A DNA stretch of 10,025 bases from Ktedonobacter sp. 13_1_20CM_4_53_11 (GTDB taxonomy: Bacteria > Chloroflexota > Ktedonobacteria > Ktedonobacterales > Ktedonobacteraceae), in NCBI GenBank assembly GCA_001919995.1, contig MNIY01000172.1, forward strand, positions 1-10,025, read 5' to 3'. This document shows, piece by piece, positions 1 through 6,024 of this stretch; within the stretch, counting starts at the first letter, position 1; each line of letters begins with the position of its first letter. The notes under the pieces are model-generated. The model saw only the letters and a program-made list of their open reading frames with translations, did no database searches and was not told the DNA's origin. The translations under genes and the position numbers were made by a program.

Positions 1-5
1 CCTGC

Positions 6-1052
6 TTAATCAACTGTATCGTCGTGCTCTCTCTCCTCGTGGGGAGTCAGGCTCATGAGGCCACTATCATCACCCATCATTGACATCGACTTGCCCCTAC
101 TTGAACGAGACCTGGCCAACTCAGGATCGTTGGCTGCGCAATGAGTGCCAAAGCGTGGTTGCGCATAGGGCAGGTGAGTAGAGCCACGGGCCAGGATATG
201 CAGGTAGTTCGCAGACTCGCCCTCGTATGGAGCGCCACTGTTCCAGGGAACCCACGAACGTGCATTGCAGTAATGACCGACAAACGAGCGTCGTAGTCGC
301 GTCCTGGAACGGTTGCTATGCGAGCGGTGCAGGATGTGACCTCCGAAGAAGATCACGTCACCAGGGTCCACCTCTGCCTTTACCTCGCAGCCAGGATACT
401 TACGTGCCACGCGGGTGAGACCATTAACTGCTTCATCGGTGTGACTGGCATTGACAATGGGTTCAATGTCGCCAAGTTCGCGGATACCGTTGTCAGTGAT
501 ACCGTCGGAATCGGGGTAAATCGGCTCGTTTTGGGAGCCCACCGTCATCCACATGCACCCATTCTCCTCATCTGCACGATCAAGCGCGAGCCATGCCCCG
601 CAGAGCGTATCCGGAAAGGTTGGGATGTAATACGAATCCTGGTGATAGCCCTGACCAGATTGCCCCGGCTGTTTAAAGAACAACATACTCTGGAGCGCAA
701 GGACATCAGGACCGATCAGAGCCTCGAGCACATCCAGTATACGTGGATGGAGCAGAAACCGCTCGTGAATTGGCAGTTGGCGGTGTAACATGTGAACCCG
801 CAGCCAGTACTGCAATTTCTCCTCTGGTGTCAGACGGAAGGCTGGCCGTGGGGTACCCGGGATACTCTCACGACCCGCGAGGAGATTATCCATGTGATCG
901 GTCATTTCTTGCACATCATCCAGCGGTATGAGGCTGCGTACGACCAGGAAGCCTTGCCTGTAGAAAGTGACATACTCCTCGACACTTACCCGGTACGGCT
1001 CATATATACGCTGCTTTGCCTGAGTTGAGGTTGATGTACCAGTGATGAACAT
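6..1052 (-). CDS. PhyH-family Fe(II)/2-oxoglutarate-dependent dioxygenase
   Basis: The 348-residue product has the phytanoyl-CoA dioxygenase (PhyH) pattern. An N-terminal segment with 'YRQGFLVVRSLIP' (about 31-43) is typical of the family. An HxD iron-binding pair lies in GYHQDSYY (H137, D139). The distal histidine is in LHRSHSN (H242, at the place of the usual HGSGPN motif), followed by arginines R254/R255 that would hold 2-oxoglutarate. These residues indicate a working mononuclear iron hydroxylase, but the substrate cannot be told. The start is the ATG whose complement is 1050-1052, preceded on the minus strand by AGAGG at a normal distance. The stop is TAA (complement 6-8), so the gene is complete. 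The last 50 or so residues are rich in Ser, Arg, Glu and Asp and look disordered. It points away from the inositol genes, and a role in inositol use is not evident. No convincing promoter was found for it. Confidence 0.85.
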   Translation of the reverse strand: MFITGTSTSTQAKQRIYEPYRVSVEEYVTFYRQGFLVVRSLIPLDDVQEMTDHMDNLLAGRESIPGTPRPAFRLTPEEKLQYWLRVHMLHRQLPIHERFLLHPRILDVLEALIGPDVLALQSMLFFKQPGQSGQGYHQDSYYIPTFPDTLCGAWLALDRADEENGCMWMTVGSQNEPIYPDSDGITDNGIRELGDIEPIVNASHTDEAVNGLTRVARKYPGCEVKAEVDPGDVIFFGGHILHRSHSNRSRTRLRRSFVGHYCNARSWVPWNSGAPYEGESANYLHILARGSTHLPYAQPRFGTHCAANDPELARSRSSRGKSMSMMGDDSGLMSLTPHEEREHDDTVD

Positions 1053-1253
1053 ACTTGTACCTCTTTCTCTGTGATATGTTTCTCATCGTCAAGCACTGCC
1101 TAAAATGTTGATCTACGTTAGTGCTCATGAAAATTAGCGTTGATAAGAAGATGATAACACCAGAATGGAGGCAGTACGATGGCTGAAATTGATGGGAATG
1201 TGTCTGAGATGCGCAGAATCCTGTTATTTTTGTATCAGTTGTTTCAAATGTTT

Positions 1254-1280
1254 CACTTGTCGCACTTGTCGCGGTTGTCG
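1254..1280. repeat. Three tandem 9-bp units
   Basis: The units are CACTTGTCG (1254-1262), CACTTGTCG (1263-1271) and CGGTTGTCG (1272-1280). They lie about 70 bases upstream of the repressor -35 box. Function unknown. Confidence 0.7.
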
Positions 1281-1347
1281 CGTATGCAGCAGGTGTGCTC
1301 TTTTAGCAGGGCAGTTGCGCTGTTTTTTCTTTTTCTGAGAAACCCTC

Positions 1348-1376
1348 TTGACAAATATAGCGTTGTTGGTTATATT
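1348..1376 (+). promoter_or_regulatory. Sigma70-type promoter of the lacI-family gene
   Basis: The -35 hexamer TTGACA (1348-1353) is a perfect consensus match. It is followed by a 17-bp spacer and TATATT (1371-1376), which matches the -10 consensus in five of six positions. Transcription would start near 1383, inside the operator, and leave a leader of about 80 bases before the ATG at 1465. Confidence 0.8.
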
Positions 1377-1396
1377 TTGAGCAACCGGTTGCGCAA
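1377..1396. promoter_or_regulatory. LacI-family operator O1
   Basis: TTGAGCAACCGGTTGCGCAA is an inverted repeat with one mismatched pair around a perfect 12-bp palindrome, GCAACCGGTTGC (1381-1392). A central CG is usual for LacI/GalR operators, where the hinge-helix leucine inserts. The site abuts the -10 box and covers the likely transcription start, so a bound repressor would block its own promoter. A matching site lies at 2515-2534. Confidence 0.82.
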
Positions 1397-1464
1397 ACTG
1401 TCCACACCAATGTAGTGGCGCTCACCGGGGTGGTGATACCAATTCGTGCAGGAGTTCGCCAATC

Positions 1465-2493
1465 ATGTCTGTCTCAATTTATGATATTGCCAAAAGAGCC
1501 AGGGTTGCTCCTTCAACAGTCTCTCGTGCGTTAGAGGATCATCCGCGCATTGGAGCTGAAACCAGAAAACGGATCCAGGAGTTAGCCAGAGAAATGGGGT
1601 ACATCCCCAGCACGGTGGCGAAGAGCCTGGCTGCGAATAAGACCTGGACCATTGGCATGGTGTTGGCCGCGATTTCTGATCCATTCATGGGGCGAGTGGT
1701 CGAAGGCGTGGAGCAGGCTGCAATTGAGGCGGGCTTCAATGTTTTTATCAGTACCTCGCAAAATGACCGGCAGCGAGAGATTGCGGTTATTGAGATGCTG
1801 CAGAAGCGCCGGGTGGATGGCATCATCGTCATTGCCTCCCACTTATTTGATCGCTCTCCCTGGATCTTTGACCGCAGTAAGGTTCCCATTGTTGTCATCA
1901 ATGAACAGAATCCGGGGGAGAACATGCATTTTGTTACAGTTGATGATATGCATGGGGCACAATTGGCTGTTGAACACCTGATTACTTTGGGGCATCGCCA
2001 CATCGGGTATGTGAGTATTCCCAATCGCCCTAAGTCAAACCAGTACCGTTTCAAAGGATACCAGAATGCGCTTGAAGCAGCTGGGATTGCGGTAGATCCC
2101 GCCCTCATTTTTATTTCTCACACTATTGAAGGCCATGCCAAAGCCGGTGAAGCGAGTTTAGAGCCATTACTGGCTGCCGGGGCTACGGCTGTTTTTTGCT
2201 ACAACGATAACTCGGCTATCGGCCTGCTGGCTGCCTGTCGCAGGCGCGGCCTCTCTGTTCCTGAAAACCTTAGCATTATCGGTTTTGATGATATCGACAT
2301 GGCTGCTTACACCATGCCGCCGTTGACTACTATTCGCCAGCCCAGGTTTGAGCTGGGGCAACGAGCTATGCACATGATGCTCGCCTTACTGAATGGCCAG
2401 AAGCCGGAAAACCAGATTATACCCGGTGAATTAGTGGTGCGACAGACAACCGCCCAGCTATTGCTTAGCAAAAATCCGGGTGCAGCCAGCTAA
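1465..2493 (+). CDS. LacI/GalR-family transcriptional repressor, probable inositol operon regulator
   Basis: The 342-residue protein has the usual length of this family. An N-terminal helix-turn-helix is seen at about residues 4-24 (SIYDIAKRARVAPSTVSRAL). The hinge helix is about 49-59 (STVAKSLAANK, with Leu55 as the expected minor-groove residue). A periplasmic-binding-protein-like sensor domain follows from about 61 to 330, including the conserved GFDDIDMAAYTMPPLTTIRQP stretch near residues 273-293. The start ATG is preceded by AGGAG at 1450-1454. Its promoter carries operator O1, and a near-identical operator O2 stands in front of the next genes, so autoregulation plus control of the inositol operon is inferred. 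The effector is not known and may be an inositol, an inosose or a downstream intermediate. Using a LacI-type regulator differs from the DeoR-type IolR of Bacillus. Base composition looks less GC-rich than the genes from about 2880 onward. Confidence 0.92.
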   Translation: MSVSIYDIAKRARVAPSTVSRALEDHPRIGAETRKRIQELAREMGYIPSTVAKSLAANKTWTIGMVLAAISDPFMGRVVEGVEQAAIEAGFNVFISTSQNDRQREIAVIEMLQKRRVDGIIVIASHLFDRSPWIFDRSKVPIVVINEQNPGENMHFVTVDDMHGAQLAVEHLITLGHRHIGYVSIPNRPKSNQYRFKGYQNALEAAGIAVDPALIFISHTIEGHAKAGEASLEPLLAAGATAVFCYNDNSAIGLLAACRRRGLSVPENLSIIGFDDIDMAAYTMPPLTTIRQPRFELGQRAMHMMLALLNGQKPENQIIPGELVVRQTTAQLLLSKNPGAAS

Positions 2494-2514
2494 TAGTCGA
2501 TTTTTTTTGAACAT

Positions 2515-2534
2515 CTGTGCAATCGGTTGCGCAG
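2515..2534. promoter_or_regulatory. LacI-family operator O2
   Basis: The core GCAATCGGTTGC (2519-2530) differs from the O1 core by one base. The shared right flank GCA keeps the wider symmetry with TG on the left. It lies 22 bases after the repressor stop codon and about 30 bases before the ATG at 2559. A repressor bound here would act on transcripts entering the catabolic genes. No clear -35/-10 pair is visible beside it, so it may work as an internal roadblock, as an auxiliary site, or on a weak promoter. Confidence 0.75.
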
Positions 2535-2558
2535 CAGTCTTTGAATAAGGAGGTTGAC

Positions 2559-2975
2559 ATGAAGTTAGGTTTTCATGGTGCAACAACCATGATCGGCTTC
2601 AGTCGTCATTTTGACTCCAATCACCTGGGTGTCCGAGAAGCCATCCAGCATGGTAGTATCGGCAAGATCGACAACAGCCGCCGCACCGCATATGGCTACG
2701 ATGAGCGCATCGAGGTCTTTGGCTCCGAAGGGATGGTGCAATCCAGGCACAAGCCGACGCGCGAGGTGGCCCTGTACACCGGCACGAAGGTGATCTCCGA
2801 TGGGTTGCACCCCAGCTGGTTTGAGCGGCTCGAACCCAGCTTTGCCCTGGCGTTGGATGCCTTCATCTCCGCGCTCGAGGGCAAGACGCACAATCGGTAT
2901 CGGTGTGATTGGCATGGGGTGGATGGGCGAAGTGCACAGCCGCTCGTATCGCGCCATTCCAGATCGTTTTTATGA
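2559..2975 (+). pseudogene. Chimeric remnant: iolI 5' end fused in frame to iolG-type dehydrogenase pieces
   Basis: A strong ribosome site, AAGGAGG (2547-2553), precedes ATG 2559. The first ten residues, [10 protein letters not shown], match the start of IolI (compare MQLGFNGATT of the intact gene at 4144). From residue 11 the protein becomes a middle piece of a Gfo/Idh inositol dehydrogenase ([18 protein letters not shown]; compare VGFMRRFDPQHVAVRQVV in the intact iolG). After residue 37 it jumps to a C-terminal piece of such an enzyme ([20 protein letters not shown], then a tail to FISALEGK near 2886). The NAD-binding domain and catalytic Lys and His are missing, so it cannot be a working dehydrogenase. 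Both joins keep the frame. The last 30 residues are out-of-frame reading of the next gene. A GTG at 2517 lies in the same frame but has no better ribosome site. Confidence 0.75.
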
Positions 2976-4047
2976 GAGCGGGATTTTCCCCCGGCTCGTT
3001 GTCTGCGCCGACCCGGTGGAGGCCCGCGCTCAGGCTGCCCAACAGCGTTTTGGCTTCGAGCGCTACACGACCGACTGGCGTGAGGTGATCGCCGATCCCG
3101 CAATTGAGGTCGTCAACGTGGCTGCGCCCAACAGCATGCACCTGGAAATCAACCGGGCGGCGGCCCGGGCCGGGAAACACATCTTGTGTGAGAAACCGGT
3201 CGGCAAGGACCCCCATGAAACTCTCCAAAGTGCCGCCGCCGCTCGCGAGGCCGGGGTGTTGACCTTCGTCGGCTACAACTATCGCTGGGCGCCGCTTGTC
3301 CAGTATGCCCGGCAGCTCATCGGCGAGGGGAAACTGGGACGGTTGACCCATTATCACGGCCGCTTTCTCAACGGCTACGCGGCTGATCCCAATGGCTTCC
3401 TCTCCTGGCGCTTTGAGCAGGAACATGGCCTGGGCACCCTGGGCGACTTGATGTCGCATGTGATTGATATGGCCCACATGCTGGCCGGCCCAATCACGCG
3501 CGTCACCAGCGACAAAGAAACCTTTATCCGCCGGCGCCCCATTCCCCAACCAGGCAGCGGCACCCATTACGATGTCGGCAGCAGCGATGGCCCGATGGGA
3601 AATGTGACCAACGAGGATTACGTCAGCGCCCTGGTGCATTTTGAAAACGGTACGCGTGGTATATTAGAATCGTGCAGGGTCATCAACGGGGCCAAATGCG
3701 ATATGTCCTTTGAAATTCACGGGACCAAAGGCGCTATCAAGTGGAATATGGAGCGCATGAATGAGCTCCAGGTCCAATGGCGCAACGATGCGAATCCGGC
3801 GGAGGACGGCTACACCACGCTCTTGAGCGGACCGGCTCACCCGTACCACCGCCACTTCAACCCGGCCTGGGGACTGAATCTGGGTTATGACGACCTGAAA
3901 GTGATCGAAGCCTACAACTTCTTGCACTCCGTCGTTTCCGGTCGGCAGGGAGAGCCGGGCTTTGCCGAGGCCCTGAACGTGGCCAGGGTCCAGCAGGCGA
4001 TCGCGCGTTCCTGGGAAAGCGAACGGTGGGAGGCAGTGGAACAATAG
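2800..4047 (+). CDS. Gfo/Idh/MocA-family NAD(P)-dependent sugar or inositol dehydrogenase
   Basis: The Rossmann domain begins at residue 32 of the 415-residue frame ([20 protein letters not shown], glycine motif G38-G43). The catalytic EKP motif is CEKPVGKD (K132). An Asp/His pair lies in [14 protein letters not shown] (D216, H220), so the usual catalytic Lys, Asp and His are all present. The C-terminal half ([20 protein letters not shown], then NELQVQW) resembles levoglucosan or inositol dehydrogenase relatives. It most likely oxidises an inositol isomer or a related sugar with NAD(P)+. The start is uncertain because the 5' end joins the upstream remnant out of frame and no ATG stands at the expected place near 2890. 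ATG 2800 has a weak AAGG at 2787-2790, and ATG 2857 is closer to the domain but has no ribosome site. The 30-odd residues before the domain are read from remnant DNA. The stop at 4045-4047 is followed by an iolE fragment. Confidence 0.85.
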   Translation: MGCTPAGLSGSNPALPWRWMPSSPRSRARRTIGIGVIGMGWMGEVHSRSYRAIPDRFYESGIFPRLVVCADPVEARAQAAQQRFGFERYTTDWREVIADPAIEVVNVAAPNSMHLEINRAAARAGKHILCEKPVGKDPHETLQSAAAAREAGVLTFVGYNYRWAPLVQYARQLIGEGKLGRLTHYHGRFLNGYAADPNGFLSWRFEQEHGLGTLGDLMSHVIDMAHMLAGPITRVTSDKETFIRRRPIPQPGSGTHYDVGSSDGPMGNVTNEDYVSALVHFENGTRGILESCRVINGAKCDMSFEIHGTKGAIKWNMERMNELQVQWRNDANPAEDGYTTLLSGPAHPYHRHFNPAWGLNLGYDDLKVIEAYNFLHSVVSGRQGEPGFAEALNVARVQQAIARSWESERWEAVEQ

Positions 4048-4058
4048 AAAGGGGCAAC

Positions 4059-4109
4059 ATCATCAAAGTGATGAATGCGCCTTGCTTGTGGGGTGTTATT
4101 GAGAATGTT
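4059..4109 (+). pseudogene. iolE 5'-end remnant
   Basis: Read from 4059, the DNA encodes IIKVMNAPCLWGVIENV. This matches the start of the intact IolE at 5088 ([17 protein letters not shown]) in 12 of 17 positions, counting the ATC that occupies the start-codon position. Similarity ends abruptly near 4109, where the leader of iolI begins. An ATG at 4071 opens a 29-codon frame ending in TAA at 4158-4160, 17 bases inside iolI, so a short leader peptide could be coupled to iolI translation. Confidence 0.75.
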
Positions 4110-4143
4110 GAAGTTGTGCTGCTACATACAATAGGAGGAAACT

Positions 4144-4989
4144 ATGCAACTCGGTTTTAATGGTGCGACGACACAAACCGCCGACCTCGCGACCGATATT
4201 CATGTTGCAGGACAGGCCGGCTACGATGTGATCGAGCTGCGCGATGGCAAGCTCGACCAGTTCCTGGCCCAAGGCTCACTCGACGACGTGCGCCGGATGG
4301 TGCGCGAGGCCAACGTGGCGGCATGGACCATCAACGCGATCGACCGGGTCGGCGTGGATGGCGCGGTCGGCACGGCACGCGCAGTCGCACGCTGCCGTGA
4401 GTTGAGCCGCTACGCCCAGGCGATCGAGTGCCCGTGGGTGTTGGTTGTGCCCGGCCCGACCGATGGACGCACAGATGCGCAGGTCACAAGCGACACCGTT
4501 GCCACGCTACGGGAGATGGCTGACGCTGCGGCGGAGTTTGGTATCAGCGTCGCGTTCGAGTTCATGGGCTTTCCCTGGGCCGCCGTCCGCGACGTCGCGG
4601 GCGCGTGGGAGATCGTCCAGGAAGCCAACCGGCCCAACCTCGGCATCATTGTGGATACCGCCCACTTCTACGCCGGCGGCTCAACACTGGAGTCGATCAG
4701 GGAAGTTGATCCAGGGCGACTTGTCGTGCTGCATATCAACGATGTGGAAGATGTCGCAAAGCCCGACATCACCGACGGCCACCGCCTCTATCCCGGTGAA
4801 GGCGTCATTCCCCTCCAGGACATCCTCGGTGCCGTTCGTGCGACCGGGTGGGATGGAGTGGTATCAGTCGAGCTATTTCGTGAGGAGTACTGGCAGCAGG
4901 ATCCGCTGGTCGTGGCCCGCGAGGCAAAAGCCAGGACCGTCGCGGCGTGGGAGCGCGTGCTGCGCGGCGGCAGGCGAACCAGGATTTGA
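4144..4989 (+). CDS. iolI: 2-keto-myo-inositol (inosose) isomerase
   Basis: The 281-residue TIM-barrel protein belongs to the xylose-isomerase-like family and resembles Bacillus IolI over its whole length (278 residues there). The start is MQLGFNGATT, against MKLCFNEATT in Bacillus, and it ends in VVSVELFREEYW, against VVSVELFRPEYY. The four metal ligands known from Bacillus IolI (E142, D174, H200, E246) fall here at E139, D171, H197 and E243, each shifted by exactly three. This supports an active metal-dependent isomerase that converts 2-keto-myo-inositol to 1-keto-D-chiro-inositol in the cytoplasm. The start ATG has AGGAGG (4133-4138) at 5-nt spacing. The last residues (GRRTRI) and the TGA stop are read from the 3' remnant of a Gfo/Idh gene that begins near 4973, so the native C-terminus has been replaced. 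Flanked by diverged copies of the gfo-iolE junction. Confidence 0.9.
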   Translation: MQLGFNGATTQTADLATDIHVAGQAGYDVIELRDGKLDQFLAQGSLDDVRRMVREANVAAWTINAIDRVGVDGAVGTARAVARCRELSRYAQAIECPWVLVVPGPTDGRTDAQVTSDTVATLREMADAAAEFGISVAFEFMGFPWAAVRDVAGAWEIVQEANRPNLGIIVDTAHFYAGGSTLESIREVDPGRLVVLHINDVEDVAKPDITDGHRLYPGEGVIPLQDILGAVRATGWDGVVSVELFREEYWQQDPLVVAREAKARTVAAWERVLRGGRRTRI

Positions 4990-5095
4990 GGCAGCCTGTG
5001 CGTTCGTGCCGGTCCAACTGCTGATTGCCCGCTCGTGGGAAGCTGGCGGTTGGCAAACTATTGGAGCAGACAAGGAAGGAGACCATCTTGATTAG
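4973..5095 (+). pseudogene. 3'-end remnant of a second Gfo/Idh dehydrogenase gene
   Basis: Read in the frame beginning GGC at 4973, the DNA encodes [20 protein letters not shown], then SWEAGGWQ. The intact dehydrogenase ending at 4047 encodes [20 protein letters not shown], then SWESERWE. The match runs without gaps. The frame continues to TAG at 5093-5095, overlapping the iolE start by 8 bases. Only the last 30 or so codons remain. The fragment starts inside the 3' end of iolI and supplies its stop codon in another frame. Confidence 0.75.
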
Positions 5096-5984
5096 AGTTG
5101 CGAATGCGCCGTGTTCGTGGGGTGTCATCGAGAATGTGGCCGGCGAGCGCCAGGGATATGCCTGGGTGCTCGATGAAATGCACGAGACCGGCTATCAGGG
5201 CACCGAGCTGGGGGATTGGGGGTTCATGCCCACCGATCCCGATAAGTTGCGGCAGGAACTGGAGGCACGCGACCTCAACCTGCTGGCGTCCTGGGTCAGC
5301 GTCTACCTGCACAATCCGAGCCGCCTGGCCGAAAGCGAAGCGGCGGCGGTTCGCACCGCTCGGCTGCTCGCGGACGTAGGCGGGCCAAACGCCTTCATCG
5401 TGCTCGGCAATGACCCGTATACCGATCCAATGCGCACCAAATACGCCGGGCGAATCAAACCGGAACAGGGCATGAGCGATACACAGTGGCAGAGTTTTGC
5501 GGCAGGGGCAAACCGGATTGCCCACACCGTACAACGCGAGACCGGCTTACGAACGGTGTTTCATCACCACATCGGCACCTGGGTAGAAACGCCGGAGGAA
5601 ACGGCCAAATTCCTGAGCCTGACTGATCCGAACGTGGTAGGCTTGTGCTTTGACACCGGGCACTACCGTTTTGGCGGGGGCGGTCCCGTCGAAGGGCTGC
5701 GCCGACACGTGGACCGTGTGTGGCATGTCCACTTCAAAGATCACGACCCGCGGGTCGCCGAACAATCCCGGCGCAACGGGTGGAATGCCATCCAGTCCGT
5801 CGAACACGGCGTGTTCTGCGAACTGGGCCGCGGGGATGTCGACTTCCCAGCCGTCATACAGGTGCTAAAAGGCATCGGCTACGGTGGCTGGATCGTCGTC
5901 GAGCAGGATGTGTTGCCCGGCATGGGTACGCCCAAAGAAAGTGCGCAGCGAAACCGCGACTACATTCGTTCGATTGGCTTATAG
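5088..5984 (+). CDS. iolE: Inosose (2-keto-myo-inositol) dehydratase
   Basis: The 298-residue TIM-barrel protein has the signature of inosose dehydratase, which removes water from scyllo-inosose to give 3D-trihydroxycyclohexane-1,2-dione. Family stretches include [11 protein letters not shown] (7-17), [12 protein letters not shown] (35-46), [14 protein letters not shown] (158-171), [14 protein letters not shown] (185-198), WHVHFKD (212-218), [16 protein letters not shown] (241-256) and [11 protein letters not shown] (270-280). Likely metal ligands are E167, D189, H215 and E272. The start is TTG 5088, because AAGGAG (5076-5081) precedes it at 6-nt spacing and the family N-terminus begins there. 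The frame is open from further upstream (GTG 5025), but that part is the Gfo/Idh remnant. The TAG stop at 5982-5984 shares its last base with a small palindrome. A broken second copy of the 5' end lies at 4059-4109. Confidence 0.93.
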   Translation: MIRVANAPCSWGVIENVAGERQGYAWVLDEMHETGYQGTELGDWGFMPTDPDKLRQELEARDLNLLASWVSVYLHNPSRLAESEAAAVRTARLLADVGGPNAFIVLGNDPYTDPMRTKYAGRIKPEQGMSDTQWQSFAAGANRIAHTVQRETGLRTVFHHHIGTWVETPEETAKFLSLTDPNVVGLCFDTGHYRFGGGGPVEGLRRHVDRVWHVHFKDHDPRVAEQSRRNGWNAIQSVEHGVFCELGRGDVDFPAVIQVLKGIGYGGWIVVEQDVLPGMGTPKESAQRNRDYIRSIGL

Positions 5985-6004
5985 GGCGACCACAAGAGTC
6001 GCCC
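5984..6004. repeat. REP-like palindrome at the iolE stop codon
   Basis: GGGCGAC (5984-5990) and GTCGCCC (5998-6004) form a perfect 7-bp stem with the loop CACAAGA. The outer bases TA on both sides extend the symmetry after one extra C on the right (GTCGCCCCTA). There is no T-run after it, so it is not a standard terminator. Its form resembles small interspersed palindromes that I recall from Chloroflexota genomes. Here it fills most of the iolE-iolG spacer and may affect mRNA stability. Confidence 0.65.
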
Positions 6005-6024
6005 CTACATTAAGGAGGATACGG

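Larger units (their letters stand above)
1053..1464. other. Divergent intergenic region between the dioxygenase and lacI-type genes
   Basis: This 412-bp spacer holds the promoter and operator of the repressor gene (1348-1396), listed separately. It also holds three 9-bp tandem units (cacttgtcg twice, then cggttgtcg, 1254-1280). A 78-codon reading frame (1179-1415) is preceded by GGAGG at 1167-1171 with 7-nt spacing. Its predicted peptide is low in complexity (HLSHLSRLSR from the tandem units) and runs through the -35 and -10 boxes of the repressor promoter. I therefore do not call it a gene. I found no strong minus-strand promoter for the dioxygenase. Confidence 0.6.

Noticed and set aside
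300..330. GGAACGGTTGC near 305 as a third LacI operator
   Set aside because: Only one half-site matches and it lies inside the dioxygenase coding region.
1053..1170. Minus-strand promoter for the dioxygenase gene
   Set aside because: A TTGACG-like box is present on the minus strand but no -10 box lies at suitable spacing.
1179..1415. 78-codon frame with a good GGAGG ribosome site upstream of the repressor gene
   Set aside because: It runs through the repressor promoter (-35 and -10) and operator, and its peptide comes partly from 9-bp tandem repeats. Not called without transcript or conservation data.
2495..2510. T8 run after the repressor gene as a rho-independent terminator
   Set aside because: No stable GC-rich stem stands directly before the T-run; only weak, broken pairing between CTATT and AATAG was found.
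2863..3639. Minus-strand open frame of 258 codons
   Set aside because: Shadow of the Gfo/Idh dehydrogenase; no start context or family pattern.
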